A model generated the notes under the pieces. The model was not told the origin of the DNA. It did not search any database and worked only from the letters and a program-made list of their open reading frames with translations. This document shows positions 34,101-45,600 of a DNA stretch of 64,000 nucleotides, one piece after another. Every line of letters begins with the position of its first letter. Within the stretch, counting starts at the first letter, position 1. A program made the translations under genes and the position numbers. Source of the DNA: Diogma glabrata (lineage: Eukaryota; Arthropoda; Insecta; Diptera; Cylindrotomidae); assembly GCA_963693315.1 (NCBI GenBank), contig OY856186.1, forward strand, positions 381,252,768 through 381,316,767, read 5' to 3'.

Positions 34101-35032
34101 ATGGATGCAGATTTAGAAATAAATGAGGAATATTTCGATGGTAATTTTGGTAATTATTTTTTTGTTTGAGTTCTATCAATAATTTTGATTTTAATTTAGA
34201 ATGTGATTACTCCAAGACGGAGAAAAAAGATGATGAGGAATTGGAATTTGTGAAGTTGTTGGGTTCAACTGGAAGAGTTTTACTCAACAAGTCACAAATT
34301 CCAAAAATTAAGGCTTCTAAGAAAATAGCTGCTGAAAAAATGTGCCAAAAACTAATAAATAGTGGTACTATTTATACAGTGGCAAAAATGTTTAAAAAAG
34401 TTGCAAATTTAAAGCAAAGAGTTAAGGTGAAATCAGATATGCGACGCACCGGGAATCTACCGTTACACCTAAAAATGTCGGAGAAAATGTTATTGGATTT
34501 ATTGAATGCCGAGGATAATCCCAGTATTACGCCTGTAAAATGTAAGTATTTATCATTCTATATTCTATATTATTTACATATTTTATACAAAGAAAGAAAT
34601 CAACAATTGTAATTTTAATTTAGATGGTCTTGAAGTCGGCTTTCAAACAGAAGAACGGAGGGATTCAGCTGAGGTTATTTCTTTGCCACGACCGCTATCG
34701 CCAGAGCCATCTTCTTCATCCGCTGTAATATCAGATGCAGCTAAACTCCAAACAACGAAGAGAAGACGGCTTATATCCGATTCGGTAATATTTAGAAATA
34801 TTAAAGTATTGTTTATTTTTTAATTTAATGTTCATTACAGACTAATAATGATCTGCAGAATACTGTGCTCCAAAAGCAATTAGAGCGGATTAACACTCAG
34901 CAACGAATGTTCGAAGCACAAGAAAAAAGGCAGAAAGAGCTTCATGCAGCGCAGATGGTGGGGGTGGAACTAAACAACAAATTGTTAGAATATAGATTAA
35001 AAAATTTTCAAAATGAGCAAACATTTTATTAA
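34101..35032 (+). CDS. Harbinger Myb/SANT-like accessory DNA-binding protein
   Basis: In PIF/Harbinger elements this second protein binds the transposon ends and helps bring the transposase into the nucleus. Four exons by GT..AG and frame: 34101-34149, 34200-34541, 34624-34784, 34841-35032; introns of 50, 82 and 56 bp; about 247 codons. The N-terminus is acidic (MDADLEINEEYFDG). Residues around 50-95 (KKIAAEKMCQKL, TVAKMFKKVANLKQRVK, RRTGNLPL) follow the Myb/SANT-like (zeste-type) pattern with basic helices. A basic NLS-like TKRRR follows near residue 180, and a C-terminal glutamine/glutamate-rich coiled coil (QKQLERINTQQRMFEAQEK). The tail overlaps nothing and stops 20 bp before the convergent transposase stop. 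The best intact coding unit in the window besides the transposase. Confidence 0.8.
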
Positions 35033-35052
35033 ATAAAAAAAAATTACAAAAA

Positions 35053-36211
35053 TTAAGTGTTTCTACTTCTCATCTCCTGCAAATGTATTGCTATATTGTT
35101 TCGTCTACTTCTTCCACGCCTTAAATTTGAGTTATTTATTTCATCCATGACAGGTACTTCCAAATGCCCATCATTTATTATCAGCGATTCAGGTAAATCA
35201 AAATCTGGATCTTTCAAAAATTTTGCAACGTTATGGAGTACAAAACAAGCCACGATAATTGTTGGTATTCTTTCAGTATCCAACCGTATTTTCGATTGTA
35301 AAATTGGGAATCGCTGCTTCAATTGTCCGCACATGCGTTCAATTATACAACGTTCTGATTTATGTAGTTTATTATATTCCTTTTCATATTCATTTTGAGG
35401 ATTGCGATATGTTGTCAATAACCACGGGCTCAATGGATATCCTTCATCACCCAAAAGAAGAGCTCCCACAGTGTTCTCATTTAATACGGCCTGAATATCA
35501 GAATTTTTCCAAATTCGTGCATCATGGACAGAACCACCCCATTTACAATTGACACTCGTAAACATTTCGCCTCCATCGCAAGTTGCTTGGACATTAAATG
35601 ATGGTGTGTTCTTCCGGTTGACATATTCATCGCCTTGTATTTTTGGTTTTTTGATTCCAATATGGGTACAATCTAACGATCCAATTGCACATGGAAATTT
35701 AAATCTGCTTCTCCAAATCTCTTTGCTGTGCTCCATTTCTCCCGAACTTCGTGGGAATTTGATCCAATTGTCTGCCTTTGCTACAATTGCTTGACATACA
35801 AACCAATTGGTTTTGGATACGGTAGTTTGATGAATCCCAAGATCTTCACCGACGCCAACCTTAAAATATTTATTTTGCCCTTATTATACAAAATAATGAA
35901 AATCCATTTGCAATAAATACCTGAACTCCTGGATCACCAACATATCGTAAAAACGATTTCATTTTTTGTATATTGGATAGCGCCCCACCACGTGTTTCAT
36001 TATTTTCATTCAGAAAACACTCTGACAAATACTTGACATTATCTCGTGTAAAACGATACAATTGTTTGAAATTGTTATCGTCTCCAATCGTTCTAGATTT
36101 GTAATTTTTTGTACACCTATTGCCGTTGTTTCCAACAACAGGCAAAACTGGTATGATGTGCCCCATTACATCCATTTTAATTTGCGAAACCTTACTGTTT
36201 TTTATTAACAT
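35053..36211 (-). CDS. Harbinger DDE transposase (HARBI1-like)
   Basis: Cut-and-paste transposase with an RNase-H-fold DDE nuclease. Exon 1 is 36211-35921 (97 codons), then a 61 bp phase-0 intron (35920-35860), then exon 2 35859-35053 (268 codons plus stop); about 365 residues, a normal size for the family. The N-terminal part includes LYRFTRDNVKYLSECFL, then the HTH-like DLGIHQTTVSKTNWFV at the exon junction. Catalytic blocks: SLDCTHIGI (first D), SVHDARIW, LLLGDEGYPL (second D) and ERCIIERMCGQLKQRF (E). No stop or frameshift was seen. The gene converges on the Myb-like partner gene. All required residues being present suggests it was recently active and could drive non-autonomous relatives. 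Confidence 0.88.
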
Positions 36212-36651
36212 TCAATATAATATAATAAATTGAATATTATAACTAATTAAAATTAATATAAATCTTTAAAAAACAACAAAATAATTTTCAATTTAAACAC
36301 AATTTCACTATAAAAATTTTCAAAAAACTTCGAAGTAAAAGCAAAAAATCAACTAAGTAGCAAACTTTGAATTGTCAAAGTAAATGCTCAATATTACATC
36401 TTTTATTATTACCAACTTAAACTATTTGAAGCAATTGCTATAAGCCGCCATTTTTCGAACAAAGCAAATGCTATATTCGATGTTTATTATTATGAAATTA
36501 AGCAATTGCTAGATGTTTGACGTTTGTTTTAATTTTAGCAATTGCTTTGTTTTTATTCATATCACCCAGTGAAAAACGTTTTCAACAACTTCACGTTATA
36601 GCCCTATCAACTCAACATTAAGCAAAAACTCTTGAATATGTTCACTACAGG

Positions 36652-36930
36652 AATACATCTTTTGGTGTTAGTCATTGGCGATGCAATAAATATCGCAGTC
36701 TTCGTTTAAAGTCAATTCTACATACCAATGAAAATCAGATTGTACGAGAGTCGCTTGATCTTAACCATAGCGCCAAAAATTATGAGGGCCAAGCTCATAA
36801 GCTAGTTAATGAAATGAAGCTAGCAAAAGCCAATCCTGGAGCTTCAACTCATCTCACAATTGCAATTGGAATGGCTCAAGCATCGGAAGGTGTGCAGATG
36901 GCTCTACCCAAACAAAATTCACAAATTTGA
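36652..36930 (+). pseudogene. FLYWCH-type zinc-finger fragment of the MULE
   Basis: Frame of about 92 codons: FGVSHWRCNKYRSL..KSILHTNENQIVRESLDLNHS, resembling the FLYWCH finger (W-x-C ... H-x-H), common at the N-terminus of insect Mutator-like proteins. The second cysteine and one histidine are not evident, so it is degenerate. It is followed by KLVNEMKLAKANPG..IAIGMAQAS of unknown origin. Confidence 0.5.
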
Positions 36931-37136
36931 CGCTTACAGTAAGCCAAAAGTAAAACATTCTCTAGCCAATCCGAGAGATATTCATATTTTAATATTTGAA
37001 AAATATAACATGGTATTATAAGATTGAGGAATTGATAATAATTCTTTTTGCTCGTACAACTTAGATTTGTAACTAATTTAAAGTGCTTCCAGAAATATTT
37101 TAATTTTTTTTAATAATAATATTTTTTTTAATAAAA

Positions 37137-37228
37137 ATAATTCTTATTTTAAAACAAGGTTGGCAAATATCATGATATTTATATAAATATCATGATATTT
37201 GCCAACCTTGTTTTAAAATTAAAATAAG
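37137..37228. repeat. Perfect short palindrome in MULE
   Basis: AAGGTTGGCAAATATCATG is mirrored exactly around a TATATA centre at about 37180; about 80-90 bp in all. Could extrude as a cruciform. No gene. Confidence 0.75.
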
Positions 37229-37916
37229 ACATGATACTTATTGTAAAATGTTGATTGCAGTTTAAGAATTAATACCCAATGCAAATATAGAATAATTATT
37301 ACAGATTTAGAGATTGCAGCAATGTGTACCATCGATATGAAAGTTTTTGGATTCTCAGGTTTTGAAGATGTCGCTACAATATGAATATTATATGCAGCAG
37401 TGTGTTCAGACAAAGGAATCCAGTGAAATAAAGAACAGAATATTGTAAGAATATGATGAATATTGATTAAATAATTTGGGATCCAAAATCAATAAAATAA
37501 GATTAATTTGTAAAAAAGATTAATGACGTGAAGTCGTTGAAAACGTTTTTACTAAGTCCAATACGGAATCACATGAAAGATTGCTATCTCAGAATTCTTT
37601 ACAAAAATTTATATTTTATATACGGACAATATGTTTTTTAACAATTAAATATTTTTTACGTGATATTTTTTCGGGTGTGATTTTTGGATGTGATATTTTT
37701 TCGCGTGTGATTTTTGTATGGGATATTTTTTCGTGTGTCATTTTAGGGTGTGATATTTTCTCGCGTGTTATTTTTGGATGTGATATTTTCGTAATGTGAT
37801 ATTTTAGTGGTGTGATATTTTCGTATAGTGTGATTTTTTCGCTGTGATATTTTCGACGTGATATTCTTTCGTGTGTGATTTTTTCGCGTGATATTTTATC
37901 AGGACACCGCCGCAGG

Positions 37917-38031
37917 AGCGACTGAATTCCCTAGCGTTGATGTGCATAGAAAGTGATTTATTAAAATCTATAGAATTTGAAGATGTTGTAGATAAATTTG
38001 TTGACAAAAGAGTGAGAAGAAAAAATATTTA
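37917..38031 (+). pseudogene. hAT transposase C-terminus, 3' portion
   Basis: Continues the frame of 33353-33486 after the MULE: QERLNSLALMCIESDLL then a charged tail and a stop at about 38030. Together they give the hAT dimerisation signature, with one internal stop in the 5' portion. Confidence 0.75.
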
Positions 38032-40967
38032 AATAAAATAAACATTATAATAAACCTCAAAAAACCGTAAGTAATTATGCTTTTAACTTTAATTTAGACT
38101 GGGTTCCAATTAGCTGCTAAATTGTACAAAACTGCTAAATCTAAATTTAGTTTTACAAAATTACCGAATTTTAATTCAAATTAATATAATCAAATTGTCA
38201 GATATTGTTTAACGTATGAATTTCTTCCAAATTATTTAGAAACAAAATATAATTTAGTCAAATAAAATAGTTGACTTAATTGATTTAGCACGTTTAGTAC
38301 AATTAAGCATCAATTGGAACGCAGTCTTATTGTTAATTTTCGAAAAGGCCCCCTAGAAATAGTGGGCCAGGGGCCCCCAAATACATTGGGACGGCACTGT
38401 CTAAAGCTATAGATAAATTTACATATTAAATGTATGTTAAAATTAAAACACATTGACAGACAAATAATTATTAAAAAATTTTTATAAATGTAGATGGCAA
38501 AAGATTAAGGTTAGAAAAAAGTTAAAATTTTATTCCAAAGATTTAATTCAAATAATTCAATGTGTCATGAACAATTAGGTGAGCGTACATATATTTGTTT
38601 ATTGGATGTCACAATTGTCTATTACTTACTCCGAAACCACCGTACTCGTCATACAAAATAGGAACACTGGTTCATCGCTATTGGCTTAGCGTCCTATTTT
38701 ATGTAGACTTATAATCATTTATCAATCCAGAAATTTTTCTGTTCTGAAGAGGGTCGTATTGCAATTTGCAAATATATTTTATCGATTGTCTGCAATACTC
38801 TACTACATTAAAGCATACGCCGGCCGGTTAAAGAATACCACCATTTTTAGTGAATATTTTCGTTTAATGGGTCTTATCGCTTTATAGTCATCGTCTTATT
38901 TCGACATTCCTTCCCACAATTTAAAACAAAAATTGGAAAAAATAATAATAAGACTAATTTCATTTGTAAATTCAGACTTATATTTTATTTTAAGACAGTC
39001 AAATCACAACATTTGTTATCATATTTGCATATATTTTATAGACCCCTTGCAATAACAATAATAGTTTTGAAAGTAATGGAGAAGCATATTTCACTCAATA
39101 AGTAAATCATTTTAAACCTGTAGCTTTGATATTGTTCATAATCTTTTTCTTCGGTACTAAGGTTCCAATGCAAATTCTTGGTTCATCAATGTTTCTAAGA
39201 AGAGGAAAAGAAACGTCAATTTCAAATTTTTGGAACATGTGAGGGCAGTTCTGCTAATGGAAGCAGGTTTGTTTAATCATATATAAGCAATGCTTATATG
39301 TATCGTATTGGTGCTAATGCATAGAAATATGTACATATCTTATATAATTGCAAACCATAAGAACATATCTGTTGTAAATTAATGTATATGTTAAAAAATA
39401 ATTTAACATAATTTTCATATAAATGTACATATTTGTTTGTCACATTATACATTAACTATTCCTTTTAATGATAATTCCGAAAAGTGAAAAAAAAAATTGA
39501 TCTAAGATAACTAAGCGAATAATGTTTTATTATAATAAAATATGATTGATTTAGTAATTTCGTCTTTATTACCATACAGCATAAGGTTGATTTACTAATT
39601 TCGTCTTTATTACCATACAGCATAAAGGTTAAAATATAACTTAAAAAATCGTGACGCGGTTTCTCGATTAACACCCCATCAAAATATTTACAACGAGCGC
39701 AAAGAAGTATAACTTCAATAATTTTTATAAATGTAGATGGCAAAAGATTAGGGTTAGAAAAAAGTTAAAATTTTATTCCAAAGATTTAATTCAAATAATT
39801 CAATGTGTCATGAACAATTAGGTGAGCGTACATATATTTGTTTATTGGATGTCACAATTGTCTATTACTTACTCCGAAGCCACCGTACTCGTCATACAAA
39901 ATATAGGTACACTGGTTCATTGCTATTGGTTTAGCGTCCTATTTCATGTAGACTTATAATCATTTATCAATCCAGAAATTTTTCTGTTCTGAAGAGGGTC
40001 GTATTACAATTTGCAAATATATTTTATCGATTGTCTGCAATACTCTACTCCATTGATGCATACGCCGGCCGATTAAAAAATACCACCATTTTTAGTGAAT
40101 ATTTTCGTTTAATGGGTTTTATTGCTTATGGCCATCGTCTTATTTCGACATTCCTTCCCACAACTTAAAACAAAAATTGGAAAAAATAATAATAAGACTA
40201 ATTTCATTTGTAAATTCAGACTTATATATTATTATTAAAACAGTCAAACCACAACATATGTTAACATTGTTGCATATATTTTATAGATCCCTTGCAATAA
40301 CAATAATAGTTTTGAAAGTAATGGAGAAGCATATATCACTCAATAAGTACAACACTTTAAATCTGTAACTTTGATATTGTTCATAATCTTTTTCTTCGGT
40401 ACTAAGGTTCCAATGCAAATTCTTGGTTCATCAATGTTTCTAAGAAGAGGAAATGAAATGTCAATTTCCAATTTTTGGAACATGTGATGGCAGTTCTGCT
40501 AATGCAAGCAGGTTTGTTTAATCATATATAAGCAATGCTTATATGTATCGTATTGGTGCTAATGCATAGAAATATGTACATATTTTATATAATTGCAAAC
40601 CATAAGAACATATTTGTTGTAAATTAGAAATATGTATTTGTTAAAAAATAATTTAACATAATTTTCATATAAATGTACACATATGTTTGTCACATTATAC
40701 ATTAACTATTCATTTTAATGATAATTCCGAAAAGTGAAAAAAAATATATCAAAGATAACTAAGCGAATAATGTTTTATTATTATAAAATATGATTGATTT
40801 AGTAATTTCGTCTTTATTACCATACAGCATAAGGTTGATTTACTAATTTCGTCTTTATTACCATACAGCATAAAGGTTAAAATATACCTTGAAACAGCGT
40901 GACGCGGTTTCTCGTTTAACACCCCATCAAAATATTTACAACGAGCGCAAAGAAGTATAACTTCAAA

Positions 40968-41342
40968 AAGACTTGTAGATCAAAAGAAGCTGTTCGCTAT
41001 TAAAAAACTTTTTACAACGTCCTAAAAACCCTAATTTTTTAACAGCGTTCTTAGATAAACTAAAACTATGAGAATTCCACTTCATCCAAGTCACCCCAGA
41101 AGTCTGACAGACTCTTTCTCCACAAGATCATTCGCATCAAACTTTAAAGGAAACGGATTAGGTGAGCATAATCTAGTAAAACGGCAAACCTGTGTTTTGC
41201 TAGCATTAAATTCAACACTGTTTGCTAAACCCCAATCCATAATTATTTTAAGATCAACGTTTAAAGAATTAATTAAGCTTGATCTCGTGTCGTTAACTGT
41301 CGAGGGTGAATACACCGAAAGAAAAAATCTTGGGTGATTCAA
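40968..41342 (-). pseudogene. LINE fragment (LINE-1, 5' half of the split element)
   Basis: Minus strand: DLKIIMDWGLANSVEFNASKT, LKFDANDLVEKESVRLLG, then (one-base shift) KKLGFLGRCKKFFNSEQ and LLIYKSF ending at E. These are the thumb/post-YADD blocks of a jockey-like LINE RT. Its continuation (CPSMEYCSH..) is not beyond E in this copy but next to the other E copy at 25705. Confidence 0.75.
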
Positions 41343-41555
41343 ACATGTTGCATTGTTAATCGAACATTAAGTAAGTGAAAATTGTGGAATTAAATACGTT
41401 TGTGATTGAATCAACCAACTCTCCGCTCCGTACTTAAATTAACAATTAAGTATCACAAACATATTTGATTTAACCATGTTTGTAGTTGAATCAACTATGA
41501 TTTTATTTTCGAGCAACAATGCCGTGTTTGATTTCATTTTCAATTGACTACAAAC

Positions 41556-43028
41556 TAGGGTTTCTCATTTCCCGTAGAAATTCAAATCCCGGGAAGACGG
41601 GAAAAAAATTAAATTCCCGGGATCCCGGGAAATCCCGGGAAACGCTAAAAAGCTAGATATTTCTAATTGGGTGGTAGAAAAATGTGTAAAATTAAAACAG
41701 CACAAAAAATGCGCTATTGATTTTTAAATTTCCATTATTTTTAATTCTGTATGTGGAAGGTAAACTACACCAAGTCACATTTTTTTCAAAACACGTTTTT
41801 TTATACTGTTAGAATCAGGATTTTGATCTCTACCGAGAGGTTAATAGCGCTAAGTCCTAACTAGTGTAGTTTTCGAGATAGAACAATTGTAAATGACACC
41901 AAGTCCAAAGCCCTTAGAGGTAAAGAATGTCAATTGAACAAATTTTGACACCAAGTCCAAATGTTATGACTAAATAGTGTTGTAGACGACATCAATGCAT
42001 TTAGAGGTAAATAACACCAAGTCCACTTAGTCAATGTGTTTAGGTTTTAACGTCTTTCTTTTAGTTTCTTAAAAAATGTAAACAATTTTAAACGTTTTTT
42101 AACGTTAAACTTACATTGTTAATAATATATTCTGAAGTAAAATTTATAAAAAGCCTTTAAGAGTTTAACATTATTTTTGGAAACACCTTTTATGTACAAT
42201 TGTCTTGGACTTGGTGCTGTTTGTTTCAAGGGACTTGGGAATACTAAGATCCATAATTATGAGGTAAAGCACACCAAGTCCTTTTTAACAAATAACCGTT
42301 ACATAATATGACGTAATTTAATTAAGGATATCATGGAAATTAAAAAAAAATTACAAAGTAAAAAAAATTTTCGGGGTAAGGGAAGCAGTTAATAGAGATA
42401 TAGGTGGGTTTGTGATTTTCAAACAGTTTTTTGGCTTTCCAGTAAAATTTTAAAAATGTGACTTGGTGTAGTTAACCTCCTACCTACAGAATTAGAAAAA
42501 CTTCAAAAATTAAATAAAAAAGAAAACAAAACAAAAATAAATTCATAATACTAATTTTTAAACAATTTTTCAAAAAACTAGGTTGTCAATGGCGCCATCA
42601 CTCAATTTTGTCCGAATTTTCGTGACGAAACGTCCATTGAACCATCCGTCCAAGAGAACCATTAAACATAAATTAAGAGAAATGAAGCGCAAGTTTTAGG
42701 TAGATTTCTCAGAAAAATCTACCTATTTTAAGTTTGATTGGTTTTAATTTGTTGTGTTTATATGTGTCAAAAAAACCATACAAAAAAACCGTGTCAAAAA
42801 AAAACATTTTCCTAATTTTGAACGAAATTAATTACTACAGAGCGAAAAGAATTAAAAACTACTCGATTTTCGAGTGTGAAAATTTTTAATATCTTTGAAA
42901 AAAGTACAAAAAAATGTTAATAAAAATTAGCTGGTAACCCGGGATGAAATCCCGGGAAAATGGGATGAAATTTTACCCCCGGGATCCCGGAGAAAACGGG
43001 ATCCCGGGATCCTGTTTGAGAAACCCTA
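41556..43028. mobile_element. hAT-like MITE (hAT-E) with 'cccggga'-rich ends
   Basis: Ends TAGGGTTTCTCA on both sides; 8 bp TSD CTACAAAC at 41548-41555 and 43029-43036. Subterminal 'tcccggga' repeats occur at both ends. No transposase remains. It hosts another MITE at 41743-42493. Confidence 0.85.
41743..42493. mobile_element. MITE with repeated ACACCAAGTCC motif
   Basis: Long imperfect TIRs run AATTCTGTA through 'GG(T/A)TAAACTACACC' to 'AAGTCACATTTTT'. The phrase ACACCAAGTC recurs at about 41768, 41893, 41949, 42009 and 42271, and inverted at about 42202 and 42456. The repeated word could be a transposase-binding site. Target duplication unclear. Confidence 0.7.
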
Positions 43029-43761
43029 CTACAAACGTGGTAAATTAAAAATTAGACTAAAAATAGTGATATTGAATACGTTTGTGATAGAATCAAACAA
43101 TACTCCGTATTTGAATTGACTGTATTTGACCGTATTTGAATTTGAGTCGTTGTTGATAAATTTTTTTATAAGTATTACAAACATATTTGATTTTAGCATG
43201 TATGAAATGTTAATGAAACACAAACGGTGTACAACTATCACGAACATGTTCCAATTTCTAAGACATATGACTTCACCTAAATTATATTACATATTATAGA
43301 CCATTTATTAATTATTTACATTTATTGGGCCATATGTATAAAACCTAGTAACTAGGTTTTTTAAGTGTTTACTAGTTTTCGTATGCATAAAAAAGTATTC
43401 GAAACTTTACTTTACTAGCTAAAAAAAACATCGAATTGTTTTATTTTTAAGTGTTTGCTATGTTTGGTATGCATAAAAACCAAAGTTTGCTGGATTTATG
43501 CTAGTATATACTATAATCAAACCTAGTGTCCTATTTACCATACTAAAACTATTACTAGGTTGAGGTTGTTTATTTATAGTTTATCTTTTTGAGATGTGAT
43601 ATGAATTCGAAAACAAGACAAATGTATTGAATTTATTGTTATTTTATTCTGATTTGGAAGATGAAATATGTTTTCGTGCATGTAAATTTTACAAATTGCG
43701 TAAACCGGGTGAAGGAACAGTAAATTTTAGACACATTTAGAAATAGTAAACTTTTACGACA

Positions 43762-44562
43762 CACAGTGGGATTTGTTCATACAATGTTTGGCAAAAAATA
43801 TAAGGAGTGCTCGTAGAATGTTGAAATTTTGCTCTGAGCCTTTGGTTAGCTCAATTAAGAAAAATATAAAGTTTCATCAAAATTGGTCACGCCCACTACC
43901 CCACCGCCCATAGAACCCAAAATTTATTTCTGGCCCAAAGTTTTTGAAATTTGGCACAGAGCCTTTTATTACCTCAATTAAGAATAAAATAAAGTTTCAT
44001 CAAAATTGGCCACGCCCACTACCCGCCCAGAACCCAAAATTTCATGATTTTATGATTTTATAAATTTTATGATTTTATAAAAGATTATTAATTATTTAAA
44101 CTTTTTTTTTTTAAATTGATAGTACGGAGTCTTACCTTGCATTTTATTATAGCGGGAGCACCTAGCACGACCGAGCAACCTTTTTTTTCTTCCAAGGAAG
44201 TTTGCAATCACGGCATATTATAGAACAAATTTTATTCTATCATATCTTTTAAACCAGCGATCTTTATAATTTTTTTTTTAAATATGCAGAAAAGGCTATA
44301 TTTGAAAATAATCACTATTTAAATTAGAGCAATAAAGTTATCTTACGTACAAACGCTATAGAAATGCGTAAACAGTTTTCAATATTTTGGACCAAAATTT
44401 ACATGTGACTTTGCTTCATTATTTCAAAGACAAATAAACGTTTTTTGGGGATACAATTTATGGATTCTTCATACTGAATTAATTTTCTACAAAACTGTAT
44501 CATTACATTTTTAAATTTAATGTGTCGAAAAAATTACTTATTGCACAAAAAATCCCACTGTG
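43762..44562. mobile_element. Transib-like non-autonomous element
   Basis: Ends CACAGTGGGATTT on both sides; the 5 bp duplication CGACA is at 43757-43761 and 44563-44567. The inner R copy lacks it (47065-47085), confirming the borders. A 5 bp TSD with CACAGTG-type ends is the Transib pattern; CACAGTG is also the consensus V(D)J RSS heptamer. The inside holds a tandem ~110 bp duplication ('cacgcccactacc') and no transposase. Confidence 0.7.
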
Positions 44563-45414
44563 CGACATAGTAATTTACTATTCTTGAAATAACTGAAGCA
44601 GAATCGACCCAATCGCCAGAGTAAAGGAATTAATATTAACAACTCGGAATCAATGAGATGCAATACTTATAACGAATGGTGTCACTTACAGACTTTTTGT
44701 TCGTTCATAATGCTTCTTACTTCTGGTTCAACGTACTTTGTACGTTTCTTTCTGAATTTTATGTGTTTATACACTTCGGCTTTTAAATAATCGTTCAAGT
44801 GTCGGCGGAATGCGAAACGTGCAAAATGATTAGCAAATGAGACAGATCAAGGTTTAACGCGACCCATGCCAATAAAAAGTGATTTACGTAAAAATTTTAA
44901 GTCAAAATTGTCACATACAAAATTTGCCTACTTGCTGATATTTCCGAGAAAAAAAATCATAAAGTTTTAAAACTGCGTGAAAACTGTGTTTTTTTGCCTA
45001 CAGTGCCCTCTAGCACTCACATCGATACTACTTTCATCACACGGTAAGAATTAATTGAAAGTGTATAGTTTGAAATAAATTTAAAAAAATCGAAAAATTG
45101 ATTTTAAATTTTTTAAAACTTAAAACTAAGGGAGAAAGCTACCCTTAAATTTTTTAAAATATTTTAGCCATGTGAAAATCGTGAAAATTTTAAACGCATT
45201 GATATTTTTTAAAAAATTTTACTACGAATTAAATTTGCTACAAAATGAAGACGTTTGTCATCTAAGAAAAAATTTCAAATTTGTGACAGACTTAACAGCA
45301 AGAATTATTCATAAAACCTACCGTAATTGTTTTCTGATGGAGTAATTCCCATAGTTTGGAGAAAGCGATTTTGTAATATTTTTTGCTAGTTCTGAAAGTG
45401 CAAGATCACTTCCT

Positions 45415-45600
45415 CCAGAGCAATGGAGCCAATATCAGGGATCTTCTGTTTCCTGGTAAAAAGAATCACTTCTGTTTTTGCAGGATTATTTTCTAACCCA
45501 CATCTTTGGCGGCCCATGTCAATGTTATTGCCAGGGTAGTTGGGATTGGCTCGTCTAACGTACTTTGACTAGAATTATTCAATCCTAGTCTGGCCCAAAC
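45415..45600 (-). pseudogene. LINE RT fragment in outer R copy
   Basis: Minus strand CGLENNPAKTEVILFTRKQK followed by IPDIGSIAL, the conserved block after the YADD box in jockey-type RT (W..gL..Np.KTe..lFtrk). A parallel copy is at 48480-48640. Confidence 0.6.

Larger units (their letters stand above)
33829..36567. mobile_element. PIF/Harbinger element, apparently complete, nested in the MULE
   Basis: TIRs GGGTGGTATGAATAAAAA and (minus, right) GGGTGATATGAATAAAAA, with AGCAATTGCT repeated subterminally at both ends. 3 bp TSD AGT at 33826-33828 and 36568-36570. Two convergent genes with clean reading frames and canonical introns: a Myb/SANT-like protein (plus) and a DDE transposase (minus). 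A complete two-gene Harbinger of 2.74 kb. Youngest of the three nested insertions. Confidence 0.9.
33487..37908. mobile_element. MULE-like element inserted in hAT-C
   Basis: TIRs (GATAAAATATCAC core near both ends, then arrays of 'aaaatatcac(a/g)c' repeats extending about 230 bp inward) with 8 bp TSD GCCGCAGG at 33479-33486 and 37909-37916. The TSD falls inside the hAT coding sequence and excision of one copy restores its frame. A FLYWCH-like fragment at 36652-36930 supports Mutator-like origin, although an 8 bp TSD alone would fit other superfamilies. Confidence 0.75.
32269..38399. mobile_element. hAT-superfamily element (hAT-C), host of a MULE and a Harbinger
   Basis: Ends CAGTGCCGT at both sides; subterminal 'gggggccc' blocks. 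8 bp TSD TCTAAAGC at 32261-32268 and 38400-38407. The empty site exists in the left E copy (about 24447-24460, reverse complement). The C-terminal dimerisation fragment of a hAT transposase lies inside, split by the MULE. Without the insert it would be about 1.7 kb. It also contains a tyrosine-recombinase fragment and a 177 bp palindrome. Confidence 0.85.
31634..40965 (-). mobile_element. Helentron-like element E, right (inverted) copy
   Basis: Reverse-complement counterpart of 19615-25704: hairpin and GAAGTTATACTTC at 31634-31680, Helitron-like CTAG at 32060, the two ~1.25 kb units at about 38480-39717 and 39718-40965. Very similar to the left copy; the translated 92-codon frame at 39743-39465 is identical to that at 20838-21116. 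It lacks the left copy's hAT-B and MITE, but carries hAT-C (32269-38399). Confidence 0.7.

Noticed and set aside
35057..35916. Plus-strand open frames opposite the Harbinger transposase
   Set aside because: Shadows of the minus-strand transposase, which has the catalytic motifs.
33487..37908. CRISPR-like array from repeated 'aaaatatcac' units
   Set aside because: Units are short, irregular and form the two inverted ends of the MULE; eukaryotic context; no unique regular spacers.
19615..40965. loxP-like site from GAAGTTATACTTC
   Set aside because: Only a loose resemblance of a few bases; the motif is better read as the subterminal inverted motif of a Helentron-like element.
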